Assembly: GCF_003286085.1 (NCBI RefSeq)
Contig: NW_020825312.1
Coordinates: 2,480,001-2,544,000 of the forward strand
DNA: 64,000 bases
Reading direction: 5' to 3'
From: Drosophila persimilis
Taxonomy: Eukaryota; Arthropoda; Insecta; Diptera; Drosophilidae
The notes beneath the pieces are model-generated. The model ran no database searches. It was not told the origin of the DNA and was given only the letters and a program-made list of their open reading frames with translations. The translations under genes and the position numbers were made by a program. Positions 38,450 through 49,690 of this stretch are shown in pieces (within the stretch, counting starts at the first letter, position 1; every line of letters starts with the position of its first letter).

Positions 38450-41035
38450 GGAATGTGTGGATGAAGAACGATTAGGCCCATCTGTTAATACCTATAGCAG
38501 TTATTATCGGTGTGCTATTTATTGTATACATTTATGTAATTGGGAGTTCAACATTCGGTTTCAAGTGCGAATCGGGACTAAGGCCCGCCCGATCGCGCTC
38601 TCGCTGGCAAATCCGATTTGAACCGGAAACATCGTCGCCCTGCGAAATGCCTGCGATATCGTTGTCGGCGCCGTCGTCGTCGTCGTTGTCGTCGTCGTCG
38701 CTGCTTTCGTTTGGGAAAAAGTTGTTAACAATATTTTTGCCGACGCGTTGGGGGCCAGAAGTAGCAGCAGCAGCAGCAGCAGCAGTGAGCAGAGCGTCAA
38801 AAGCGAAATCCAAAGCTTTAACCGTTCCACCGCCAGCGGCCCACGATCAGAAACACTTTGGAGCGCGTCGCGCGCGGTAACTTGATCGGCAGTTAGTTAG
38901 TTTTTTTCCACGCAAAGATTTCCCACCGAGAGTCTCGAGTGTGACCAAAGTGAAACGGTGCGCCTTTTTTTTTGACCTGAACCCGCCAGAAAAGAAACGA
39001 GGGAAAAAGTATGTGCAAATGACAGGTGATGCGAGTATTGTAGTATATCGGGAGACGGTCCCCATCCGCCAGAAAGGACTCCTCCTCCTCGCGCTCCTTC
39101 TTTCTCGCGCTAATCCCAAGAACCCAGCAAGCAAGCGAGCAGCCAAATCCCACCTAATTAGTGGGGGTCTTATTTATACGACCAAGTCCCGAACCGACCT
39201 AAAACAAAGAGAATGATCATAAAGTATACAATATGCGGTGCTTATAAAATTGTGCAATTTATAATTGCAAACTGCCTAAACCCAAAGTGTGCTTTTATCA
39301 AGGGAACAACAAAATAACGAAATAAAAACATATAATAAAAAAAATACTAAGAGGCATGCGGCACGGCCCGGCCGGGCCGGGCCGGGCCGACTCCCAGCTG
39401 ACCGACCACGCAGTGGCATCATGGCAGCATCTTTGGGTTTTCGGCCTCAGATCCAACACTGGATTACCTCCCCACCCCCCCAAAATATGTCTCGCACTTT
39501 GCATAAAACTCGATCTGATATTCTGTCGCCATTGCCATTATATATCGAGCTGTCTGTTCCCATGACAGATTCGAATTAATTGGTCATTGAGTGACCTATA
39601 AACTAGTCGCATACCTAATGTCGGATAGCCGACCTTCGCACAGATGATTTAACATTAACATCACGCAGCCCTCTACCTCTCGGGAACAGACAATTTAATT
39701 TTTTTAGTTTTCCAGCCTTTGTCCGATAGATAAGGCATCGGAAACAGGTATTGATTGGCTCTTGGCGATTTTGTAACTAAACTGGGACATGTGTGTGTGT
39801 GTGTGCGGAAAATCTTGAGGAAAAGCGAAAGCCTCGCGATCGCTATCTAGAAAGAATCAATAAGCCCACTTTCGCTGGGCTGTCCTTGAAATCAACGAGA
39901 CTCTTCAGTGGTCTATTAGTACCCACATTAACACCGATTTCTCGTGCTAATCAGCCTTTCAATCACTCAACCGCAACCCGATAAGATAACACACCAGGCG
40001 TGTGCTCATCGAGAGCCCAATGGCAGGGAGGCTTATCTGGATTACTAAGGGGTCGAAAATATTACACTTTAAACCCGAATTGGGGGTTGGGTAAAACCAA
40101 ATAGTACCATAGAAAATGGCTAATTGATTGGCCCGATTGGGACAAGACATTGTAAACAGTAGACATATCGGCAATATATGGCTTGTGCCTGCCGGAGTGA
40201 GTGTTGATAACCGATAAATCGGCGGGATTACATTCCAGGAATACAGGTGTTCCTGTAGAATACCTCTTCGACTAAGTTTCGTACATGGTCTAATCTGTGC
40301 ACATAAATAATCATCTATTGAGCGATAATAGCGTTTCTAACTGGGCAAATCAGTTGGAGCACAACTCGAGAGATGGTGAAATCGACCCTAGCTATACATC
40401 TCATACTTATACGAATACGTATATGTGTGGGCGTGTGGGCTATATGCCCTTCGCAACTATATCTATATGACTCGGAAGATTGCGGAATAGTTGTTACCGT
40501 TCTGTTACATTATATGACTTTGTATTCCTGATTTGATTTACTAGCTCACAAATCAACTGCTATACTATATTTTAGACTGTCATCACGTTTTGTACTGGTT
40601 ATAAACTGCATACATATGTGCATACTCGTGTTCTCGTAAAAGCCAGGGAAAAAATGCCCAAGTGACAGTCGTCGGAGTACGTTCAACAGACATTAATTAT
40701 ATGTGCATATGTTATTGCTCTTTCGCCGACCTGTTCCCAGTAACGAGTTACTACTCCGCAGTGAATCACAGTGCCGTGCCACAAAAAAAACACAAAAAAA
40801 GACAGACATCAAATGTTATTAGGGATGGCGGATCGGGGATTCTATCTACACAGACCGGGAACGCAGCTCAGCTCTGTTTCTCTATCTGTTCTCACAGCCG
40901 CTTTGGAGAGCCACTTGTCGAGATATGCTAGTCTAGCCCCAACCCAACCCATCTGTCGCGATAAGATATGCTAGTCAATTGGAACATGACCTGGACAATA
41001 TCTAACCGATCTGTTTTCTCACTGAACTTTTAGTA

Positions 41036-43004
41036 ATGGCGAAATTCTGGAATGCACTCACCCGCCGCAAAACGGACGACGTCAACGAGGGCGAGTCCCA
41101 GCTGGCGCGTGTCCTCAATCTCTTTGATCTTACGGCCCTGGGCGTGGGCAGTACTCTGGGACTAGGCGTCTATGTCCTGGCCGGACAGGTGGCCTACAAC
41201 ATTGCCGGTCCGGCGGTGACCATTTCATTCCTGATCGCGGCCGTCGCATCGGCCTTTGCGGGCATCTGCTATGCGGAGTTTGCCGCTCGCGTGCCCAAGG
41301 CAGGAAGCGCCTATGTGTACAGCTATGTGACCATTGGCGAGTTTGTGGCCTTCACCATTGGATGGAATCTAATCCTGGAGTATGTCATCGGCACTGCTTC
41401 CGTGGCGCGCGGCCTGAGCGGCTACTTTGACGCGCTGATCGACAACAACATGTCGAAGGCGCTGAATGAATCGATGCACATGGATGTGGGCTTTTTGGGC
41501 GACTATCCGGACTTTCTGTCCTTCGGGATGGTCTTGCTGTTGGCCGGAATCTTGGCCTTTGGCGCCAAGGAGTCCAGTTTCCTGAACAACATCTTCACTT
41601 GCGTCAATCTAGTCACGATCTGCATTGTTCTGGTGGCCGGAGCCATGAATGGTGAGTGGGATGCTCTTGATTTCCCGTGGACGTCTGATCCTCATTCATG
41701 TGTATTCCTTCCGTACAGCGAATGCCGATAACTGGCGCATTCCCCAGGACCAGGTGCCCGAAGGATTCGGCACTGGTGGGTTCATGCCGTTCGGCCTTGC
41801 CGGAGTGATGGCGGGAGCGGCCAAGTGCTTCTTTGGCTTCGTGGGATTCGACTGCATTGCCACCACGGGCGAGGAGGCCATCAATCCCAAGCGCAACATC
41901 CCGCTCTCGATCGTCATCTCGCTGATCATCATCTTCCTGGCCTACTTCGGGGTCTCCACGGTGCTGACGATGATGCTTCCGTACTACCTGCAGGACAGGG
42001 ACGCCCCTTTCCCGCACGCCTTCGACGTCGTCGGCTGGATCACAATCAAGTGGATCGTGACTATCGGAGCGGTGTTTGCCCTGTGCACCAGTCTCCTGGG
42101 AGCCATGTTCCCACTGCCCCGCATCCTCTACGCCATGGGCAACGACGGCATCCTCTTCAAGCGGCTCTCCAAGGTGCATCCCTACACGAAGACGCCCCTT
42201 ATAGCCACCATTGTCTCGGGAATCTTTGCCTGTGAGTTGAGCGGTTTGAAAATGGATTTGAAAGGAATGATTTCAGACCTTTAATTTTTCCTGACAGCCA
42301 TCATGGCCATGCTGTTCAATCTGGACCAGCTCGTGGACATGATGTCCATCGGAACCCTGCTGGCCTACACCATCGTGGCCATTTGTGTTCTGGTCTTGCG
42401 CTACCAGGACGAGGACATGACCAAGCTCGTGTCGGTGAAGGCCCCAAATGTGTTCCGGCAGTTCTTCAACGGCCATTCATATCGGGAACCCAACTCCTTG
42501 ACCTCTAGCATCACCAAGGTCGGCATCGTGGTCTTCGCCGTCGTGTGCCTGGTGTGGTGCTCATTGCAGAAGGCATTTGACCTTGACAGTACCGGTGGCA
42601 TAGTGTCGCTGAGCCTGGTGGGCGTCGTACTGATCCTCATCGGCGTGATCATTGGAATGCAGCCAGTGTCGACCATTGAGCTGACCTTCAAGGTGCCGCT
42701 GGTGCCGTTCGTGCCGTGCCTGAGTGTCTTTGCCAACCTCTACCTGATGTTCCAGCTGGATCTGAACACTTGGATTCGATTCCTTATCTGGATTGTGATT
42801 GGCTATGTGATCTACTTCTGCTATGGGCTGCGCAACTCCACACAGATATCCAGGAATCGCAACCACGCCGAGGTAGCGGCTAATGCCTTGCAGCAGCAAA
42901 GCAACAATTATCTTGGCCAGCACGAGAACCGCGCCTTTGAGCCCGACTTTAAGGCGGAAAATGGCGTCAAGCTGCCGCCGTACGAGTACTCCGAAAAGCT
43001 TTAA
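41036..43004 (+). CDS. slif: Slimfast, cationic amino-acid transporter
   Basis: Exons 41036-41651, 41719-42231 and 42298-43004 give 611 aa, with phases that join cleanly. The protein is a CAT/SLC7A1-type APC transporter. A short cytosolic N-terminus leads to [25 protein letters not shown] (first helix), about 14 membrane segments, the conserved [25 protein letters not shown] block and a C-terminal CAT domain with [20 protein letters not shown]. The tail ends in [10 protein letters not shown]. In D. melanogaster slimfast imports arginine and other cationic amino acids at the plasma membrane and feeds TOR signalling in the fat body. The 5' flank carries CRE sites. A poly(A) signal lies 770 nt after the stop. 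Confidence 0.95.
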
Positions 43005-43774
43005 GCCCGCAGAAGCAGCCGAAGTATTATAGGTCCCCTTTTTTTTTACCCGACAGCGCACTTTTTCAGCTTGAACTTCATTTACTCCTCGACATTTTCT
43101 CTTGAATAGAACAAAGACTCTTGCCTTCCTAGCTAGCACGTGTATGTGAGAGAGATGAATAGATTGCGCATAAAAATTAAATGGATCCGCACACCCACCC
43201 CCACTCTTCCATCTATCCCCCCCCGACCCCGTCTTATCTGTCCCAGCGGATCTGTTATTTCTATGCGCCACACACGCTTCGTAAGCGACTTCTAGAGAGA
43301 GCTCCAGTACCAGACTCTGTTTAACCATTTCGCCATTTTACTACCATTTTACGTATACTTGATTATCCAACCAACAACTATTTTTTTTAACTGTTTAACT
43401 GTTTGCTCCGCTAACCCCTGAATCCCTGAGTCCCCTTCGCAATGCCCCATTTTGTTGTGATATTTGTAAATATGTATGCCCCCCATATAACATATGTATA
43501 TGTATGTATATGTATATGTACTGTATAGATCTATAATGAATGATCCCATATTTGTATATTTTTGTCACAATTAATGTAAATGAAATACTGTAGCAAACTA
43601 GCCAACTACTATTTTATGTCATCGCAGATGCCTGCTCGTGCAACCTGTACCACCATAAGCTGCACTTAGTATTTAAGCTCTTTAGCTGCTAAGCCTTTAC
43701 TTTCCTTTCCACAATTGTTAATACTTTGCCAAAACACCAGAAACCAGATACGAATTTTGCCCACTTGCTTGTTT

Positions 43775-43780
43775 AATAAA
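43775..43780 (+). terminator. Poly(A) signal AATAAA of slif
   Basis: It lies in TTTAATAAAATCC, 770 nt beyond the slif stop. It is the first strong signal on this strand I noticed in this 3' region. Confidence 0.5.
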
Positions 43781-45359
43781 ATCCAAATGTTGTTCATCAC
43801 AAAACGGATGAGATATTTAATTGAAATTGCTGTCTTAATGGTTTAATGGTTTGTTTGTGCCGGGATTATGCGTGTACCTATGTTGCTGCACAAAGTATTT
43901 ATCCAGGAATAGCGCAACGAAATAAAGGAGTACAGTCCCCAGAGCGTAGAAACTTCTTCATGAGTGCCATATCCTTATGCGTCTGTTTCAGGCTCTCACA
44001 AACTTTGCAGCCTCTTCCATATGCATTTCTGCTTTTTTTGTTGGCAACTGTTGGACTGGACTCCGACTCCGACTGCGATTGCGACTGCGACTCCACACTG
44101 TTTGCTAACCAGCTTAGTTAAATGCCAAAGAATCTGGACCCCACACCGCTGTTTTGGCCTGCTCCTCCTCCTCTAATTTCTAAGCCTGGGGAAACTTGAA
44201 GAGTAAATAGTCGGAGCGGGTCGAAAAAATTCGCAACTCAGAGCCAAAAAGCCAGACAAAAGTTGCTTGGGATAATGCAAGCAAACAGAGGAGACCCTAC
44301 CCACCCCCACTCTTACACACACACACACACACACAAACACACACATTCGAGTACGAGTTCGAATGGGGATGGGGATCCTGAATATGCCAAGTGGAGGATT
44401 GGTTGAGCAGCAGGGATGGTCGACAAAGGCGTCCACTGAGAAAATACAATTGTTTTGCCCGGATTTTCTCTTAACCCCTTCTATTTCAATCTTTTCCCCA
44501 GCACTAATTTATGCATTTTAAAAGCATATCAAATGCTTACGTGGAGCCGGAATGGAACGAAGCGAAGGGCAGGGAGGGGAGTGGACTGGGGGCGGCTATC
44601 CAGCTATAGCCAGCAAAGAGGATATTCAGAGAGGGAATTGTAATTTGACTTTTGTGTCTTTGCTGTGCACATATGCGGAAAAATGCAATTTTTCACACGC
44701 TGCCATTGTAGCAATTGAAGGAAGAGCTTTTGCACAAAATCTCCTTTTCTTCGCTTTCTCTTTTTCCACCAGCTGCTGGGTAATCAATAGCCCCTGGTAC
44801 TCTACAGAGTTAGTCGCTCTAAGAAGTATTTTCGGTGGTAATATATGGTCATATACGATTAATAGCAACATATTTCGAGTCTTACATACATACACATATG
44901 TATTTTTTATATTTATTTAAAAAATTTCAAGAATTTAATACATGACTTTTACATTTACATTGACATACGCGCAAAACAATTGACACTTATGTATTTCTAC
45001 ACGGTATTCTACATACATATGCCCAAAAGTATGCAATGTTTAACTTTTTAAGATGGAGGGAAACTTGTATTCGTGTTTTGTTAATCAATGATTTCATAAA
45101 AATAAGAATTGTCTGAAAACATTAAGCTTCAATCACTTCATCTTGAGTTTCCGCATGAAAATAGCTGGAATTTCATACCCCAATATAAGTTTATTTTTCA
45201 AACTGAATGTGCACGCTGCCTCGATTCCAAATTCTTTGGCTTCTCGCTAAAAAATAAGATAAAAAATAAGAACTAAAACATAAATAATAATCGCATAAGA
45301 TTCGTCGAGACTCCCAACTTTATTTATGAACTATTCTGAAAACATTTCGTCTGGAAAAA
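43781..45359. other. Intergenic; one exon-like minus-strand fragment
   Basis: No complete gene was found. It has a CA repeat at about 44314-44343. On the minus strand at 45237-45124 a TTTTTTAG acceptor is followed by 38 open codons (REAKEFGIEAACTFSL near the start) and a stop, resembling a terminal exon. No upstream exon was found. Confidence 0.45.
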
Positions 45360-46020
45360 CTATCACTGAATATCTGAGCTGGATTCACAATCCATCAGTA
45401 ATCTTTCAATTGCTTCTGGAAAAGCAGCCACAATTGGAAATAATATTGTCAACCTTTTGGAGAAACCGTATGAATATCGTTCTCCTCTTGTGCAAATTGG
45501 ATGTGATGGAACTGCTTTGAGCACTGGACATAAAAACGGAAAGAAACCTTAATAGACCTTACAGTGGCTTGTGTGCTGGTGAATTACCACTTGGCCATTT
45601 CTTTACTTCTGTGGACGGTATCACAACAGGCCTTAAAAGCCTTACTGGAAACATAGGCAAGGTGCGCGATTGCTTCAGCAATCATTGTCTCACAAACCTC
45701 GCCGATACCCAGGGACCCGGAGACATTCTGTTAGTGGGTTAGCTAAACCAACACAATCCTTACAGGAACTGGCCAATTTCGTCATGCAGCTGGTTCGGCT
45801 AGGATTTTTTGGCAAAATATGTTTATATTTTAGAGATGGACTAAAGAGCATTGGTAGGCATGCACAGAAAATCCTTTTTCACACATCCAGAAAATATATT
45901 ATTGGCCCTGTTACAAGATGATGCGTCTAATAGTATGAGAGAACTGATGGAATACTGAAGGCGCGAGAGGAGAGCCTTCAATGAAAATTATGTATAGAGA
46001 CAACAATATTGAGAGCTGAG
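45360..46020 (+). pseudogene. Decayed multi-copy transposon-type gene
   Basis: Reading the plus strand across frameshifts recovers conserved blocks in order: SELDSQSISNLSIASGKAA, then QIGCDGTALSTGHKNG, then RPLQW-like and GELPLGHFF, DGITTGLKSLTGNIGK, ANFVMQL and finally HPENILLALLQDD. From memory, an abundant hypothetical family in arthropod genomes carries a GCDGT-NTG block, NELPLRHLF, a D-G-T-GP block and an HPENLLLAML block in that order, and behaves like a mobile-element protein. Here the reading frame changes at least three times and stops interrupt it, so this is a relic. Its boundaries and element class cannot be set from the sequence alone. Confidence 0.6.
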
Positions 46021-49000
46021 TTTAATCAGGCACTCATTCCTTACAATTTAATACGTTTCCTTGCCATATTTAAGCTGTGAAAAGATGAGTAAAGTTTGTG
46101 TTGGCTTCATTGTCTTTTTGAGGACCAGAAGCTGGGGATGGGTTCATTCGTATCCGAATAAAAGGAAGGAGGGGAATACCAATGTTTGAGACAAAACAAT
46201 TGCTACTCCATCCTAATGTTCGTGTCCATTTTGTTTTATATTTTAATCAGCTTTCGGAAATTAGATCCTAATAATAATATGTTCATGTTATAAGAGAATT
46301 GGGCCCGGATACTGCATTCAGTGCCGACCATAGAACGGCCCTCGTCCTCGTAGACCGCGCAGCTTATTGCTAATTGAATTGAAATTCTTCTTAAATGAAA
46401 TTGTTTTGTTTCCCTGTTCCTGTTGTTGTTGTTGTTGTTGTTGCTGTTGTACGAAACTGCACCGCAGGCAAAAACACGGATACCTTGCTCGATTTATATC
46501 CTCCGAAAATACATACACATAAGGGAGAATAAAGTGGGTCAGCCCCCCTCTGCCGGTAGGTATTATGTATCTAATCGAGCATGCAACATGCACCTATAGC
46601 GTCATATCCTCGCCTTTTATGCCCTAGCGAAAGAATATTATGTTTTGGACCACTATTGTACCGCTATATCCGATAGAATCGATAGATAAGCCAGATATTT
46701 CGAAGAAAATTGAAGATGATCCAACCAAACGCTACCAACGGCAGTCAAATTGAATGGAAATCGACTGACTATTATATCATACCGCAACGAATGAACTATC
46801 TTCTCTTCGCGTTAAAAGTGTAGTTCAAGAGTCGTGGGAATGTCTGTCTTGTATAAATGCTGACGAGTGGCCGATCTCTGGCCCCCATTAAAGCGCTATA
46901 TTTCCATTCGAATGCCGCTTCCACTCCATCGAATCGCAAGGTTCAATGTAGGCGCGTGGGCTGGACATGGGCGTGTGCGTGGGCGTGGAGGGGGGGGTGT
47001 CATTCCGAGTATGCAATGCAATTTGCGTTACAATCGCGCTCAAATAAAATTTTGGCCTAAAAGTATCAGATTCGATGCAATGAGAGCTGCACTGAAAGGT
47101 GAATAAATAAACAATAAATGCTCGGCAAGGGCTATGGGATTAGGGTAGGATTGTGGGAGGATGCGCCTGCCATTTTGGCCGCTCATTGCGCGCGCTCTGC
47201 GTTTGTGGTTTCATTTGTGAGTTTTAATTAAATACGTTTAAATATTTGTTATTTCCGACAGACAGAGAGACAGAGGTGGGGGCAGACAATGCAAAACCAA
47301 ACCAAACCAAACCAAACGAAACGAAACCGAAGCGAACAAGCATACCAGGAGCGGCATGGATGATGGTGGATGGAGGAGCGGACTGTCATCCGTCCACCTG
47401 GTAAATATTAGCGAAAAATTAGGAAAGTATTTTAAGCGCAACATGTTCGTCCTGCGGCTTTCAACATCAAAATCCCCCGTACGCGCACCGCACCGAACTG
47501 CACCACAGCAGGGAGTTCCTGTTGTCCAGGGTCCCGCGCATCATTTGCAAAAGTTTTCGGTGCGTGTGCATTTCATTTATTTATAAATAATGCATAATTA
47601 ATTTAAAGTGCGTGCGTAAAATTGTTGTTAAGTGCTTAATCCTGTAAAACTCACGGAGAGCAGCAGGAAGCGGAACATCGACGTGAACGCGCAATCAAGG
47701 GCAGCGCCCAAGAGCGCACCGGATATTGATTTGCATTTTGCATGCATATTCCATAAGCCTATAAACTATCACTAAATCGAAAGAGCAGGGCAATGCGGGA
47801 GGGAGGGACGGTACGGTTCCGCTGCCTCTGAGAGTTTTCCATTATTTATTTGATATTTATTAGTCAAGTTGTGGGCTGAAACGGCACTGCAGATTGCTCA
47901 TTTATTTCATCACAAACATTTCTGTTTTCCAAATCCAGTACTTGACAGCCACAGCCCTCTCTATTCTACTCTTCAAACCAATTAACTGAAATTTCAAATT
48001 TTCCAAATAGAATATAAACCAAAATTGCTAATGATTCTGGTTCCGTCATTTCCGCGCCACCAAGCCCCCGCCCCCCGAAGCCTACCACCCCCCACCCTCC
48101 ACTCCATTGCCCAATGCAATTTGAATCCGCAGTTTTGTCAAAGTCAGAAAGTTCAAAATTTTACATGCGGTCAGAAAATCAAATTAACTTTTAGCGCGTA
48201 TACATTTTGGCGCGACCACAGCTTGGTAATATCCTAAAAAAATTTAATATTAAATGAAATAGAGGGGCTCGAAATGAAGCGACGGGGCCATGTGCATATA
48301 ATAGGCCGATCAACATCAATTAAGAAAATAATCCCCGCATTATTCGAATGGGAAAGCGAATGCGACTGCCATTGCGATTGCGACTGCGATTGCGACCAGT
48401 GGAAGGATGTGAGTGCGAGTATATAAATATTGTTTGACATCGACGAGGGCACAAAAAATTGTCATCTCCGGAATCAGGGGAGGAGTGAATTGGGGAATTA
48501 AGCCAACATTTTCCACATATGCTAAGCGTGTGGAAAAAAATGGGAGCAGACCATGTTGTGCGGTCGTAATGATGACGCTTCTGGCCAAGCGCATTCCGGA
48601 TGTTGGTATAAATGACGACGATGATGATGACAGGTGCTACATACAAGGACATGACATTTATGAACTCGGATCCTTGCACGGAGCACGGAGTACGCTTGGA
48701 TGGTCCGCTGTTGAGTTGCAGAGGGGATAATTATAATGGAGGGCCATGGGGGGATCTATTTTACGCAAAAACTGGGCAAGAGTTCTTGAATCCTCATACA
48801 GTGATCCCTTTTACCGTGCATACATTCACTTTCAATTAACATTTTCAAGTATTTTCAACATTTTCCACACTAATTGCATTTTACGTGGCTCATCAAAACA
48901 AAAACAGCACCAACTAAATAAATACACACAGTTTCTCTCTATTTATTTGCGCACAGCAGGTGCTGTTGATAAAACAAACAAAAATGCGTGCTATATACTG

Positions 49001-49292
49001 TTCGAGCAACCACACAAACACACACAAATACAATATATGTATATGTATATCCATATAGTATATACGGTATATGGGGAAATGTGGTTAGAAGGCATTTTAG
49101 ATTTCGGCCAAAACATTGACGCATCGAGCCATTTAACCAAATTCATCATACGCACTGTTGCATGGTTCGCACCTCTTGATTATTGTACCCGGGTACTGGG
49201 TACTCGGTAGAATAGTAGTACAAGGGTATATATATTATTCGTAGATCGGAATCGATCATCAAACTATTGGAAATATCGAAGACGTGAACATA
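46021..49292. other. Intergenic; no gene seen
   Basis: It contains a TTG repeat (about 46422-46443), AAACC repeats (about 47293-47330), CGATTG/CGACTG repeats (about 48362-48398) and AT-rich stretches. Open frames are short and featureless. Confidence 0.5.
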
Positions 49293-49690
49293 CGAGAGCT
49301 GTTCAATAAGTCTGACTTTTAGAATTTTCCACCTCTTAAATGATTAGGACAATTCTGCATCTGTCGACAGGCATTTATCAATAGACTCCTGTCAAAACTT
49401 GAAGAAGCTGCGTCTTTTGGATTGTGTGTTTGACAGCCTTTGATGGCAGACTTCCTCGTAATTTGAAGAGAAAATGGAAAAACGTGAAGTCCTGTGTGTT
49501 CATTAAGCATTTTTTTTACTTACTGAATATCGTTGTGGCTGTACAAGCACAAAGCATACCGAACATCCTGGACTCCCACTTGAGGTCTTTGCACCCGAAA
49601 AAAGTGAAAACACTAACGATATGGCTTTAGCCGATCCGATGTTGAAAAAGGGAGAGATTGTGGAAGTCATAGGTAGTTTATTATTTGTGT
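49293..49690 (+). mobile_element. Mariner-family transposon fragment (5' end)
   Basis: After a TA dinucleotide (49291-49292), CGAGAGCTGTTCAATAAGTC resembles a mariner terminal repeat. About 180 bp in, an ATG at 49474 opens MEKREV. After a one-base frameshift it continues CVFIKHFFYLLN, the usual start of mariner transposases. Further on another frame reads NDMALADPMLKKGEIVEVIG, matching the ...LADRRLKVREIAEAVG segment of the transposase helix-turn-helix region. The catalytic domain is not present and the 3' end was not found, so this is a dead 5' remnant. Confidence 0.7.

Larger units (their letters stand above)
30579..41035. other. Long gene-free region upstream of slif (probable 5' UTR exons, introns and enhancers)
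   Basis: No coding frame is supported over 10.4 kb. Visible structure includes poly-A/T runs, a G-tract block beside C-tract repeats (32567-32650), a CAT/CCA short-repeat zone (about 33066-33135), three perfect CRE palindromes (37215, 37237, 38442), a GCGA repeat (38249-38271), a GTC run (38670-38700), a CAG run (38763-38785) and GGGCC repeats (39369-39388). The 38.2-39.2 kb part is GC-rich and is the best candidate for an alternative slif first exon. The slif coding exon is preceded by an acceptor at AACTTTTAG (41034). Confidence 0.5.
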
